DNA of 64,000 bases from NCBI GenBank assembly GCA_017549505.1, contig JAFYUS010000018.1, positions 27,319-91,318 on the forward strand, in the 5' to 3' direction. Under the pieces are notes generated by a model. It was not told the origin of the DNA and did no database searches. It saw nothing but the letters and a program-made list of their open reading frames with translations. This DNA comes from Bacteroidales bacterium (GTDB lineage: Bacteria > Bacteroidota > Bacteroidia > Bacteroidales > UBA932). The position numbers and the translations under genes were made by a program. This document shows, in pieces, positions 44,751 through 53,538 of this stretch. Numbering within the stretch: the first letter of the stretch is position 1; each line of letters begins with the position of its first letter.

Positions 44751-45188
44751 TTAGAAAGGAAGATCTTCCTCATCAAGCGGCGCGCTATATGCGCCTGCGC
44801 TTGCCGCGTATGGATCATCCATCGAAACCGGAGGTACGCCCTGGGCACCGGTAGGAGCGGCATATGCACCTGCTGAAGCCGCATAGTCAGGACCAGGCGC
44901 AGCCTGCTGAGCCGCAGGCTCGATTCTCCATGCTCTCACGTCAGTGTACCAGCGTCCGTTGAACTCACGGCTGCTGAGGTTGAACGAAACCTTCACCTTG
45001 TCACCGACCTGATACTTGTCGAGATCCTTTACCTTATCCTCACCCCAGACATTCATGCACACCTGAGAAGGATAGTTTCCCTCCTGATATTCGAAGATGA
45101 ATTCCTGTTTAGCCCAGGCACCTCTTGCCGAGGTACCTGACTGAACATTAAGCTTGCGGACAATCCTGCCCTCGAGTTCCATTGCCAT
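44751..45188 (-). CDS. DUF3127 domain-containing protein, OB-fold like
   Basis: 145 residues. Residues 3-85 match DUF3127 (MELEGRIVRKL, SGTSARGAWAKQEFIFEY, VKVSFNLSSREFNGRWYTDV), a Bacteroidota family with an OB-fold like single-stranded-DNA-binding proteins. The tail is Ala/Pro-rich and ends in LDEEDLPF, an acidic terminus like the interaction tip of SSB proteins. It lies 2 bases downstream of the FKBP gene. Nucleic-acid binding is an inference. Confidence 0.85.
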   Translation of the reverse strand: MAMELEGRIVRKLNVQSGTSARGAWAKQEFIFEYQEGNYPSQVCMNVWGEDKVKDLDKYQVGDKVKVSFNLSSREFNGRWYTDVRAWRIEPAAQQAAPGPDYAASAGAYAAPTGAQGVPPVSMDDPYAASAGAYSAPLDEEDLPF

Positions 45189-45190
45189 CG

Positions 45191-45928
45191 TTACTCAGCC
45201 TTTGGAGCGTACTTACCTACCTTGAGAACCTCTACATCGAAGATGAGAGCAGAGTTAGGCTCGATTGACTGGTTGCCTCTTGGACCGTATGCAAGGTCTG
45301 AAGGGATGTAGAGAGTTGCCTTTCCACCCTCGCCGAGGAGACCGAGACCCTCAGTCCATCCTCTGATCACGCGGTTAGCCACGAACTTTGTAGAGTCGTT
45401 CTGATCGAATACTGTACCGTCGATGAGAGTACCCTTGTAGTTTACCCATACAGTGTCGTTTGGAGAGATCTTCTCGTCAGCACCTGCTGCGATGATTGTA
45501 TACTGGAGACCTGAAGCAGTTGTGTCGACGTCAGCTCTCTTTGCGTTCTTTGCAAGGAATGCCTTTGACTCAGCCTCGTTTACAGCAGCCTTGTAGTTCT
45601 GCTTCTTCATCACGAAGTCGTTGAAGTACTGGTTCATCATGTTAGGGTTAACGTCGAACTGCTCGATGAACTCAACGTCACGTGGGTTGCCCTCAGCCTT
45701 GAGGAAATCGTTCATACCCTTCTTGAACTGAGCCATGTTGATGCCGTCGAGGTCATCTGCGAAGTTCTTGATGAATGAACCGACATTGATACCGATAAGG
45801 TAGCTCACTGTATCGATCTCAGCTGCTGTAGGAAGCTCTGCCTCAACCTTTACATTGCTCTTTGAGCCTGTGCACGAGAGTGCGAATGCAGCTACGAGAG
45901 CTGCTGCGATAATTCTGATAGCTTTCAT
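45191..45928 (-). CDS. FKBP-type peptidyl-prolyl isomerase lipoprotein
   Basis: 245 residues. Signal with lipobox FALSCT (Cys19). An N-terminal dimerisation helix region (about 35-130, SYLIGINVGSFIKNFADDL) resembles FkpA/Mip, and the C-terminal FKBP domain (about 140-240) has VNYKGTLIDGTVFDQND, VIRGWTEGLGLLGEGGKATLYIP and YGPRG. It catalyses proline isomerisation during folding of periplasmic or outer-membrane proteins. Confidence 0.93.
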   Translation of the reverse strand: MKAIRIIAAALVAAFALSCTGSKSNVKVEAELPTAAEIDTVSYLIGINVGSFIKNFADDLDGINMAQFKKGMNDFLKAEGNPRDVEFIEQFDVNPNMMNQYFNDFVMKKQNYKAAVNEAESKAFLAKNAKRADVDTTASGLQYTIIAAGADEKISPNDTVWVNYKGTLIDGTVFDQNDSTKFVANRVIRGWTEGLGLLGEGGKATLYIPSDLAYGPRGNQSIEPNSALIFDVEVLKVGKYAPKAE

Positions 45929-45971
45929 TTTGTTTTATATTTTTAATTGTACTTAATTTTCATACAACCTG

Positions 45972-45979
45972 CAAATATA
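45972..45979 (-). promoter_or_regulatory. Candidate FKBP -7 box
   Basis: TATATTTG on the minus strand, 43 bases upstream of the FKBP ATG; no clear -33 box. Confidence 0.4.
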
Positions 45980-46135
45980 AACATTTTTTCAATACAACCT
46001 CATTATTATACGTTTCAACCACATGAAGTTGGATTCCGGGCTGCAAGGTGATACAAAAATTTCCATATTGACCGGTGGAAAATTTTGAGGAGTCAAAAAA
46101 ATCATTTAATTTAGTAATCCAAATACTTATGTGTC

Positions 46136-48328
46136 ATGATAACAGACTCCGCTCTGCTTCACGGCAAGTTGAAGGAATTCTTCGGTTTTGATTCTTTCAA
46201 GGCTGATCAGGAAAGGATCATCACACATCTTGCCAACGGAAACAATGCCTTTGTCCTCATGCCTACAGGCGGAGGAAAGTCTCTCTGCTACCAGCTTCCT
46301 GCGCTCGTAATGGAGGGCACCGCAATCGTCATTTCCCCGCTCATCGCCCTGATGAAGAACCAGGTCGATGCCATCAGAGGTTTTGTGGCCGGCAACGACG
46401 GTATCGCACACTTCCTCAACTCATCCCTGAGCAAGGCCCAGATAGCGGAAGTGAAGAAAGACCTCCTGTCAGGAGCCACCAAACTGCTTTATGTGGCACC
46501 TGAATCCCTCACAAAGGCGGAGAATGTAGCGATGCTGAAGGAGATCAAGATCTCATTCTATGCTGTCGACGAAGCGCATTGCATCTCCGAATGGGGCCAC
46601 GACTTCAGGCCTGAATACAGACGTATACGCAATATAATCGAAGAGATCGGAGTATCCCCTATCATCGCACTCACCGCCACTGCCACCCCTAAGGTGCAGA
46701 GCGACATAATCAAGAATCTCGGAATGACGGACGCAACCGTCTTCAAGTCTTCGTTCAACCGTCCGAACCTATACTATGAAATAAGGGACAAGTCAGACCC
46801 GAAGAGAGACATCATAAAGTTCATCAGACAGAACCCGGGCAAATCCGGCATCATCTACTGTCTCAGCAGAAAGAAGGTGGAGGAACTTGCCGAGCTCCTG
46901 AACATCAACGGCATCAAGGCTGCGCCGTACCATGCCGGACTGGACGCAAAGACAAGAGCGGAGAATCAGGACAGGTTCCTGATGGAAGACGTGGATGTGA
47001 TCGTGGCTACGATCGCCTTTGGAATGGGCATAGACAAGCCGGATGTGAGATTCGTGATCCACTACGACATTCCTAAGAGCATCGAAGGATATTATCAGGA
47101 GACCGGACGCGCCGGCAGAGACGGCAAGGAAGGTCAGTGCATCACATTCTACAGCTACAAGGACATCCAGAAGCTGGAGAAGTTCATGCAGGGCAAGCCT
47201 ATCGCCGAGCAGGAGATCGGAAAGCAGCTCCTTACAGAAACCGTCGCATATGCAGAGTCCAACTCGTGCCGCAGAAAGCTGTTGCTGAACTATTTCGGGG
47301 AATCATATGAAATAGAGAACTGCGGAGCGTGCGACAACTGTCTGCACCCTAAGAGGCAGTTCGACGGACGCGAAGAGATGGCGATGGTCATAGAGCTGAT
47401 CCAGACGCTGCCGGAGCGTTTCAAGCTGGAACATCTGGCCAATATCCTGGCCGGAGAGATGAACTCCATCATCAAGTCATACAAGCACGACAAGCTGGAA
47501 CTCTACGGAGCCGGCAAGGAGCATTCCGTAAAATTCTGGTGCGCAGTGATCCACCAGGGACTGGTACTGCACCTTCTCCACAAAGACATAGAATCATACG
47601 GATTGATTTCCGCAACTCCTGAAGGTGCCGCCTTCTATGAGAAGCCTTATGAACTGATGCTTACCGAAGAGCGTGAATTCGCTGACGGAGAGGATGACGA
47701 CGACGATCCGGCACCGGCAAGAGGCGGCGGAGGAGGAGACCCTCAGCTTCTCGCCATGCTGAAAGACCTCAGGAAGGACGTTGCAAAGAGACTCAGGCTT
47801 CAGCCTTGGGTCATCTTCGGAGATCCTTCCCTTGAAGACATGTCCATAATGTATCCTGTCACTGTCGACGAGCTCAAGAACTGCCAGGGAGTGGGAGAAG
47901 GCAAGGCACGCAAGTTCGGAAAGGAATTCATCGAGCTGATAGCCAAGTACGTAGATGAGAACGAGATAGAAAGACCTGATGACTTTGTAATGAAGTCCAT
48001 GGTCAACAAGTCCGTGAACAAGGTCTACATAATCCAAAGCATAGACCGCAAGATTCCGCTGGACGAAATCGCAGACTCAAAGGGCATGGACATGGAAGAA
48101 CTCCTGGACGAGATTGAAGCCATCGTAGCATCCGGAATGAAGCTCAACCTCAACTACTACATCGAGCAGACCATCGACGACGACATTGTAGACGAAATAT
48201 TCGACTACTTCCGCAACGAAGCCGAGTCAGACTCCCTCGAAGCCGCCATGGAAGATCTCCGCGACGACTACGACGAGCCGGAAGTCCGCCTAGTCCGCCT
48301 CAAGTTCCTCTGCGAGGTCGCTAACTAG
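46136..48328 (+). CDS. recQ: ATP-dependent DNA helicase RecQ
   Basis: 730 residues. 3'-5' helicase of recombination and repair. Walker A MPTGGGKSLCYQLP (about 42-55), DEAH box VDEAHCISEWGHDFR, motif VI YYQETGRAGRDG, RecQ zinc region with CRRKLLLNYF and CGACDNC, winged-helix domain about 420-520, an acidic-Gly linker, HRDC domain about 540-615 and a C-terminal acidic extension of about 100 residues. The start follows about 200 bases of intergenic DNA; no promoter match was convincing. Confidence 0.95.
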   Translation: MITDSALLHGKLKEFFGFDSFKADQERIITHLANGNNAFVLMPTGGGKSLCYQLPALVMEGTAIVISPLIALMKNQVDAIRGFVAGNDGIAHFLNSSLSKAQIAEVKKDLLSGATKLLYVAPESLTKAENVAMLKEIKISFYAVDEAHCISEWGHDFRPEYRRIRNIIEEIGVSPIIALTATATPKVQSDIIKNLGMTDATVFKSSFNRPNLYYEIRDKSDPKRDIIKFIRQNPGKSGIIYCLSRKKVEELAELLNINGIKAAPYHAGLDAKTRAENQDRFLMEDVDVIVATIAFGMGIDKPDVRFVIHYDIPKSIEGYYQETGRAGRDGKEGQCITFYSYKDIQKLEKFMQGKPIAEQEIGKQLLTETVAYAESNSCRRKLLLNYFGESYEIENCGACDNCLHPKRQFDGREEMAMVIELIQTLPERFKLEHLANILAGEMNSIIKSYKHDKLELYGAGKEHSVKFWCAVIHQGLVLHLLHKDIESYGLISATPEGAAFYEKPYELMLTEEREFADGEDDDDDPAPARGGGGGDPQLLAMLKDLRKDVAKRLRLQPWVIFGDPSLEDMSIMYPVTVDELKNCQGVGEGKARKFGKEFIELIAKYVDENEIERPDDFVMKSMVNKSVNKVYIIQSIDRKIPLDEIADSKGMDMEELLDEIEAIVASGMKLNLNYYIEQTIDDDIVDEIFDYFRNEAESDSLEAAMEDLRDDYDEPEVRLVRLKFLCEVAN

Positions 48329-48374
48329 ACGCTCAGAGTACAGAGTCTGAGGCAGTTCGGGTTTGAGATAGGTC

Positions 48375-48459
48375 AAAAGAACAAAAACAGGGGTATTTTG
48401 TTCTTTTACCCTCTAATTCTATCGTCAAAAGCACAAAAAGTGGGGGTTTTTGTGCTTTT
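48375..48459 (+). repeat. Hairpin doublet A (REP-like), upstream of exo-BRCT gene
   Basis: Two stems in the same orientation: 12 bp (48375-48386 with 48396-48407; loop acaggggta) and 13 bp (48427-48439 with 48447-48459; loop gtggggg). Stem 1 has the core AAAAGAACAAAA, stem 2 AAAAGCACAAAAA. Same family as doublets B and C. Confidence 0.8.
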
Positions 48460-48480
48460 AAATCTAACTTTCGGATAAAC

Positions 48481-49341
48481 ATGTATAAGATTACCAAAGA
48501 CTTCATAGCCATTGACGTTGAAACCGCCACTAGAAAAGGAGGCATATGTCAGATAGGCATAGTAACAGTCACTGACGGAATGATAACTGGCAGGGAGTGT
48601 CTTTACATACAGCCTCCCGGAAATTTATATTGCGATATCAATATCGGCATCCACGGCATAACTCCCCAAAAAACAGCAGATGCGCCTTCCTTAAAGGAGA
48701 TCTGGTCATATATCCATGAAAAACTATGCGGTAAGACAGTCATCGGCCATAACATCTCCTTCGATCTCAATGCCATAAACAAAGATCTGGAACACTATGG
48801 GTTGGATCCATTTGAACCGGAAAACATATGCACATATAAGATTCTGAATGCCAGATTGACAGATTGTTGCAGACATTATGGAATAGATATCTGTAATCAC
48901 CATGACGCATTATGTGATGCAGAAGCCTGTGCAAGAGTATATCTCGCATATCTGCAGAGCGGCGAAAAGTATCCGTTGATAGAGAAAAGTTCAAGCGACA
49001 GCTTCATGGAACACAAGAAACTGAGTTCCGATGTCAAGAAAAAAGATCTATCCAACGTATGCAATACAGGCACCATATTCTATGACAAGATCGTGGTCAT
49101 AACAGGAACTTTTGAAAGGTTTCCTGTCAGAGAAGCCCTTGCCCAACTTCTGAAAGAATACGGAGCAGACATCAATGGCAGCATCTCAAAGAAAACCGAC
49201 ATAGTCATCGCAGGAAACGGTGCCGGTCCAAAGAAGCTGGAAAAGATAACCTCGCTCCAGACAGACGGTTACCCCATACAACTCCTGACCGAAATAGAAC
49301 TATACAGAACATTAGACTGCATCTGCAGTAATACTCCTTGA
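48481..49341 (+). CDS. DEDDh exonuclease with C-terminal BRCT domain
   Basis: 286 residues. Residues 1-165 are a DnaQ-like exonuclease: FIAIDVETA (ExoI, Asp-Glu pair), VIGHNISFDL (ExoII) and HHDALCDAEA (ExoIII, His-Asp). Residues about 205-286 are a BRCT domain like that of DNA ligase (IVVITGTFERFPVREALAQL, ADINGSISKKTDIVIAG, PKKLEKITSLQ). This combination resembles pol III epsilon-like proteins in Bacteroidota; a role in DNA repair is likely. Hairpin doublet A ends 21 bases before the ATG, and doublet B lies 88 bases after the stop. Confidence 0.88.
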   Translation: MYKITKDFIAIDVETATRKGGICQIGIVTVTDGMITGRECLYIQPPGNLYCDINIGIHGITPQKTADAPSLKEIWSYIHEKLCGKTVIGHNISFDLNAINKDLEHYGLDPFEPENICTYKILNARLTDCCRHYGIDICNHHDALCDAEACARVYLAYLQSGEKYPLIEKSSSDSFMEHKKLSSDVKKKDLSNVCNTGTIFYDKIVVITGTFERFPVREALAQLLKEYGADINGSISKKTDIVIAGNGAGPKKLEKITSLQTDGYPIQLLTEIELYRTLDCICSNTP

Positions 49342-49428
49342 ATGACTGATAACAACGTTTATATTTAATTTAATTTCCGTTGCAAAACACTTAAGACGTG
49401 GTCCTCTTGATTCTCGTCTTTTTTCTAT

Positions 49429-49515
49429 TCAAAAGAACAAAAACAGGGGTATTTTGTTCTTTTGACCTATGAAATAAACGTTAAAAGCACAAAACTGGGG
49501 GTGTTTTGTGCTTTT
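49429..49515 (+). repeat. Hairpin doublet B, downstream flank of RAYT gene
   Basis: Stem 1 is 14 bp (49429-49442 with 49452-49465), stem 2 is 13 bp (49483-49495 with 49503-49515). The 87-base unit is identical to doublet C except for one base in the spacer between the stems. Confidence 0.85.
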
Positions 49516-49567
49516 GAAGGAGCAATGTGGCTTTGGAAGGAGCCATGAGCAGCCCAAAGGACAACAA

Positions 49568-50515
49568 CTATGCATCTGGCGGGAAGAGCTGGTCTACCGT
49601 AGCCTTGTCAAGTTTGAGGATGCTTTTGATCTGGCGGTTGGAGGCATTGTAGTCCTGCTTCATCTTTCTTGCCACCTCTATTCTGTCTTTAGGAGTGAGT
49701 TGTGCCGGATTCTTCACATCGTAAAGTTTCATGCAGAGCATGCATACGGCAGAGTACATTTCCTCGTCCGCAATAAAGATTGTTTCATGAAGTCTGGAAG
49801 CGATTTCTCCATATGCTTCAAATTTCCTGGTCAACTGCTGGAAATAGTGATGGGCATTCCTGAAAAAGGATTCAGCAGCTTCTATATCGCAGAAACATGC
49901 AGGCAATATCATCCCGTCAAATACCTTTATGTCTCCTGTCGGAGCAGTCACATCATTACTCCTGCATATCTGCCTTTTCTCTCTGACAGTCATATCTTCA
50001 AACCTGACATACGGAAGATGAGAAAGAATAGGATTGAAGAACCATGCTCCAGCACCCCACATGTAGGAAAATGGTGTACAATCCGGTCTTGCTACATAGC
50101 CGTTTCTATTTACATAGATTATCTCATTTCGAAGGCTCTGCAGGGATGTTATTTCTATCAGTTCACAATTGAACTTATGCATGTTGACGATGATGCCGTT
50201 TCTGGTAAAATATTTTGCCAGTCTGCCTTTTATCATATCGAATAGTGCTTCACACCGCTTCCTGTCACCGGCAAGAATCATGTGCAGGTGATTGTTCATC
50301 AGTTCGAAGGTAAAGGCTTTTATGTCAGGAAAATAAAGACAACACAGACCTATAATGTTCATACCGGTCTTCATGTCTTCTGCACTCCTGAACATAATGT
50401 CAGCATCTCTGCCGTCAGTATAAAGATGCCAATAATTCGAATACTTCTTAAAATTCAACTCACAGCTCCATTCCAGATCACGGAATGAAACTGCATCAAG
50501 ATCGTTCTTCATCAT
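49568..50515 (-). CDS. REP-associated tyrosine transposase (RAYT, Y1/HUH family)
   Basis: 315 residues. HUH motif in MNNHLHMILAG (His-Leu-His, about residues 74-84), preceded by the family strand and followed by a helix and the likely nucleophile Tyr in IIYVNRNGYVAR, the counterpart of YVHLNPVRAG in Escherichia coli RAYT. The C-terminal third is a helical domain with a helix-turn-helix-like segment (SNRQIKSILKLDKATVDQLF). RAYT proteins cut single-stranded DNA at REP hairpins and can disperse them. The gene is bracketed by hairpin doublets B and C. The domain match is good; activity is not established. Confidence 0.75.
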   Translation of the reverse strand: MMKNDLDAVSFRDLEWSCELNFKKYSNYWHLYTDGRDADIMFRSAEDMKTGMNIIGLCCLYFPDIKAFTFELMNNHLHMILAGDRKRCEALFDMIKGRLAKYFTRNGIIVNMHKFNCELIEITSLQSLRNEIIYVNRNGYVARPDCTPFSYMWGAGAWFFNPILSHLPYVRFEDMTVREKRQICRSNDVTAPTGDIKVFDGMILPACFCDIEAAESFFRNAHHYFQQLTRKFEAYGEIASRLHETIFIADEEMYSAVCMLCMKLYDVKNPAQLTPKDRIEVARKMKQDYNASNRQIKSILKLDKATVDQLFPPDA

Positions 50516-50662
50516 TTTACAGTTTCATTAAATATCCAGAAAGTGTGCGACTTGAAAGGGGCTTCAGACACCCCGGTCAGAATGACCTGCAGAGCTATCA
50601 ATGTACACAACAATGTACGCACAATATCTTCTGCAAAACTAGATAATATTTTAGAAAGCGCC

Positions 50663-50799
50663 AAAAGAACAAAAACAAGGGTATTTTGTTCTTTTAACCC
50701 CTAAAAGCAACGTCAAAAGAACAAAAACAGGGGTATTTTGTTCTTTTGACCTATGAAATCAACGTTAAAAGCACAAAACTGGGGGTGTTTTGTGCTTTT
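50663..50799 (+). repeat. Hairpin array C (three stems), upstream flank of RAYT gene
   Basis: Three stems: 12 bp (50663-50674 with 50684-50695), 14 bp (50713-50726 with 50736-50749), 13 bp (50767-50779 with 50787-50799). The last two repeat doublet B with one spacer difference. The third stem lies directly past the thioesterase stop codon (minus strand) and may also end that transcript. Confidence 0.85.
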
Positions 50800-50803
50800 G
50801 AAC

Positions 50804-51184
50804 TTATTTAGAGTCAACTTTTGCCTGGAAGCGGGCTTTGTTGATGATGAAGCGTTCGTGGGTGCCTTCGCCGATGAGGCCGCGTTCGTCGTGAGCGGTT
50901 ACCTTGAAGACGAGTCTGCGGCGGTCTATCTCGACAAGTTCACATTCGCACCAGACTTTCATGCCGACCGGGGTTGCAGCGCTATGGGTTACGTTAACGA
51001 GCGTACCGACTGTTCCGTCACCTTCATCAAGGTAGGGTTCGACAGTCTGTGCACATGTCTTTTCCATGAGCGCAATCATCATCGGGGTCGCATAGACTTC
51101 AACAAGTCCGCTGCCTACCTTTGCAGCTGTAAGTTCATATGTCACCACCTCTTCGTGGCGTCCTGTGATTCCTGTTTCAAGCAT
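50804..51184 (-). CDS. Thioesterase-like hot-dog protein (FlK type)
   Basis: 126 residues from ATG 51184 (the longer frame starts with TTG). Hot-dog fold protein like fluoroacetyl-CoA thioesterase: VGSGLVEVYATPMMIALMEK, GTLVNVTHSAATPVGMKVWC with a conserved Thr/His site, and FKVTAHDERGLIGEGTHER. It probably hydrolyses a short acyl-CoA, or serves in acyl-CoA proofreading; substrate unknown. It follows miaA by 11 bases. Confidence 0.85.
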   Translation of the reverse strand: MLETGITGRHEEVVTYELTAAKVGSGLVEVYATPMMIALMEKTCAQTVEPYLDEGDGTVGTLVNVTHSAATPVGMKVWCECELVEIDRRRLVFKVTAHDERGLIGEGTHERFIINKARFQAKVDSK

Positions 51185-51195
51185 ATTCAAATAGT

Positions 51196-52110
51196 TTAAA
51201 GTTCCATCCAGCGGATATCCTTGTCACGTCCCCAGTAGGAGAGCTGGCGCTTGGCATAGCGTCTTGTGTTGCGCTGGATCAGCTCTACAGCGCGATCCAG
51301 AGAGGTTACCGGGCCGTCGCCCGGGGTCGTAGGGGTCCAGCCTTCGGTCGTCACAAGACCGTCCTGGAAGTCGAACCAATCGAAGATCTCCTTATAGCCT
51401 ACCGTCTGCAACGCTGCAAGGTCACGATACTTGACCAGTCCCCTTACTTCTTCAACAAGCCCCTCGTCAACCATCTGCAGGACACGTCTGTTGATGCGGT
51501 CGTACAGGACTTCCCTTGGACGGGTAAGTCCTATCTTCTCCACCTCGAACTGACGCGCCTTCCTGGAAGATGTCTTGAAGGAAGAAAACGGTTTTCCTGT
51601 CATCAGGCAGACCTCAAGAGCACGCACGACTCTCTGACCGTTGGCGATATCTATAGTCGCATAGCTTTCCGGATCCAAAGCTTTCAGTTCCAGTCGCAGC
51701 GCTTCCACTCCTTCCTCCTTAAGTCTTCTCATAAGTTCCTCACGGAGAGCCAGATCCGCAGACGGGAAATCATCAAGTCCGTTGACCAGAGCGTCAATAT
51801 AGAATCCCGAACCTCCTGCCATAACCAATGTGTCATGGCCCTCTTCAAAAAGACGGTTTATCAGTTCCAGAGCCTCCAGTTCATACTTGCCGGCAGTGTA
51901 CAGCTCAGTAACCGTATGGGAATGGATAAAATAATGCTGAACAGCTGACAGCTGCTCAGCAGAAGGCACAGCAGTGCCGATTGTCATTTCCTTATAAATC
52001 TGACGTGAGTCGCAGGAAATTATCGGAGAGTCATATCTAAGCGCAGTCTCGATGCTGTAGTCGGTCTTGCCTACAGCAGTGGGCCCTAATATGATCTTCA
52101 GCCGTTTCAT
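51196..52110 (-). CDS. miaA: tRNA dimethylallyltransferase
   Basis: 304 residues from ATG 52110 (MKRLKIILGPTAVGKTDYS). Adds the dimethylallyl group to A37 of tRNAs reading UNN codons. P-loop GPTAVGKT, ISCDSRQIYKEMTIGTA (catalytic Asp/Arg region), VMAGGSGFYIDALVNGLDDFP, and the C-terminal QTVGYKEI...NTRRYAKRQLSYW RNA-binding part. Uses DMAPP from the MEP pathway, represented by ispH. The palindromic element copy 7 is just upstream. Confidence 0.96.
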   Translation of the reverse strand: MKRLKIILGPTAVGKTDYSIETALRYDSPIISCDSRQIYKEMTIGTAVPSAEQLSAVQHYFIHSHTVTELYTAGKYELEALELINRLFEEGHDTLVMAGGSGFYIDALVNGLDDFPSADLALREELMRRLKEEGVEALRLELKALDPESYATIDIANGQRVVRALEVCLMTGKPFSSFKTSSRKARQFEVEKIGLTRPREVLYDRINRRVLQMVDEGLVEEVRGLVKYRDLAALQTVGYKEIFDWFDFQDGLVTTEGWTPTTPGDGPVTSLDRAVELIQRNTRRYAKRQLSYWGRDKDIRWMEL

Positions 52111-52112
52111 GG

Positions 52113-52145
52113 AGATCCTCACGTCACTTCGTTCCTCAGGATGAC
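52113..52145 (+). repeat. Palindromic element copy 7, upstream of miaA
   Basis: Arms ATCCT/AGGAT; core tcacttcgttc. Both arms differ from copy 1 but still pair. Confidence 0.8.
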
Positions 52146-52176
52146 AAACCGAATCGTTCTTCAGGAACCAGGACGA

Positions 52177-52716
52177 CTACTCATCGTCGTCTTCTCCGAA
52201 GATCTCTTCAGTCTCGTCATCATCGTCTTCGTCCGCATCGTCATCGTCGAAGTCGTCGAAATCGTCATCATCCGGATCCTTCTTCTTTTCATCAGGAAGA
52301 TCCTCAAAGGCTACATAGCCGTTCTCGAACTCGATAGGATTAGGTCCTTTTGTCTCTGCAAGCAGAGGATAAAGGACGTTCCTGCGCTCAGGAACCTCGC
52401 CGTCAAAAGTAACGATGACACTCTTCACATTTGTAGTATCGTAGAAATAGATGAACTTATCCTCTCCCCTCTTGTGACATTCGGCGAAAGTCACGCTGTC
52501 GATCGTTCCGAAACCGAAATCAGTGAATACGCTATATCTTGCAGCTACATCGCCTCTATGGTCAAAGGCCTTGAAAAGGACCACCTGGTCCTGAGGAAAA
52601 TCCATGTCAGCCCTCATCTGCTTGTGAAGGCTGTATAATGAAGAGGTCGGTTTGACCTCGTATACTCTTGCAAATCCCTTTATTCCAGGAAGGGAAACTC
52701 TATATCTCAGTATCAT
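52177..52716 (-). CDS. Plasmid pRiA4b ORF-3-family protein
   Basis: 179 residues. The pRiA4b ORF-3-like domain spans about 1-145 (MILRYRVSLPGIKGFARVYEV, AFDHRGDVAARYSVF, RGEDKFIYFYD), followed by a tail of about 35 residues made almost wholly of Asp and Glu. The family is common in Bacteroidota as a short chromosomal gene; function is unknown. A -7-like TACCTTTG lies upstream at 52781-52774 on the minus strand with a TTTG 22 bases further up. Confidence 0.85.
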   Translation of the reverse strand: MILRYRVSLPGIKGFARVYEVKPTSSLYSLHKQMRADMDFPQDQVVLFKAFDHRGDVAARYSVFTDFGFGTIDSVTFAECHKRGEDKFIYFYDTTNVKSVIVTFDGEVPERRNVLYPLLAETKGPNPIEFENGYVAFEDLPDEKKKDPDDDDFDDFDDDDADEDDDDETEEIFGEDDDE

Positions 52717-52773
52717 AGACAGTTAGAATTGTTCACGGTTAAAAATAGCCTCCAGATATCCTGGAAGCGGAAC

Positions 52774-52807
52774 CAAAGGTAATAAATTTTCTCTCGACAG
52801 AGACAAA
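52774..52807 (-). promoter_or_regulatory. Candidate promoter of the pRiA4b ORF-3-family gene
   Basis: TTTG (52807-52804) and TACCTTTG (52781-52774) separated by 22 bases, slightly longer than the usual 19-21. Confidence 0.4.
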
Positions 52808-52872
52808 AAAAATGTAGAAAGATGCAAAGTGAAACATTTATTTCTGTTTGTATCAGATTTTAATTAAATTTG

Positions 52873-53496
52873 ATGTTTGATATGGACACAACCCCGATCC
52901 AAGATTCGTACAAGAGCATCGCGGCTGAAGCGAAAGGCCTCTTCAAGGACAATGGAAGCCGATTCATTGCCCATGCATATCCCGTTGAAACAGAAGAAGA
53001 AGTAAAGGAAATCGTAGCAGCCCTGAAGAAGGAATACTACGATGCGAGGCATCATGTATATGCATACAGACTTGGATACAAGGGCGACAAGTTCAGGGCG
53101 AACGACGACGGTGAGCCTTCCGGCTCGTCCGGTCGTCCGGTCCTCGGACAGATCGACTCGTGCGGGCTGAGCGACATACTGGTCGTGGTCGTACGATATT
53201 TCGGAGGCATAAAGCTGGGCATACCGGGGCTCATCAGGGCGTACAAGACATCGACGGCGGACGCACTTGCGAACGCCGAGATCGTCGAGAAGATCGCATC
53301 GAAGATGTACAGGGTCCGTTTCGGGTACATGAGCATGAACAGCGTGATGAAAGTGTTCAAGGACATGGGACTCGAGCAGAAGAACCAGAAGTTCGACATG
53401 GAGTGCACCATGGACACAAGCGTACGTCTGTCGCTTGTCGACACCTTCCTGGAAAGGATGGAAGATGTCGAAGGATGCTGGATTGAAGAAATTTAG
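52873..53496 (+). CDS. YigZ/IMPACT-family protein
   Basis: 207 residues from ATG 52873; a second ATG at 52882 is also possible. IMPACT N-terminal domain about 10-125 (AHAYPVETEEEVKEIVAALK, ARHHVYAYRLG, NDDGEPSGSSGRPVLGQI, VVVVRYFGGIKLGIPGLIRAY) and the UPF0029 C-terminal half. Bacterial YigZ proteins are conserved but poorly understood; the eukaryotic relative IMPACT modulates translation stress signalling. It precedes pyrB, separated by element copy 8. Confidence 0.92.
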   Translation: MFDMDTTPIQDSYKSIAAEAKGLFKDNGSRFIAHAYPVETEEEVKEIVAALKKEYYDARHHVYAYRLGYKGDKFRANDDGEPSGSSGRPVLGQIDSCGLSDILVVVVRYFGGIKLGIPGLIRAYKTSTADALANAEIVEKIASKMYRVRFGYMSMNSVMKVFKDMGLEQKNQKFDMECTMDTSVRLSLVDTFLERMEDVEGCWIEEI

Positions 53497-53497
53497 G

Positions 53498-53532
53498 AGA
53501 TTGCCACGTCGCAAGGCTCCTCGCAATGACGT
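53498..53532 (+). repeat. Palindromic element copy 8, between yigZ-like gene and pyrB
   Basis: Stem ATTGC/GCAAT with core gtcgcaaggctcc. Starts 1 base after the YigZ stop and ends 6 bases before the pyrB ATG. Confidence 0.85.
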
Positions 53533-53538
53533 ATAATT

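Noticed and set aside
50663-50799. Possible CRISPR array
   Set aside because: Repeats are perfect hairpins with the same sequence in stem and counter-stem and only three copies; spacers are not unique unit-length, and no cas gene is present.
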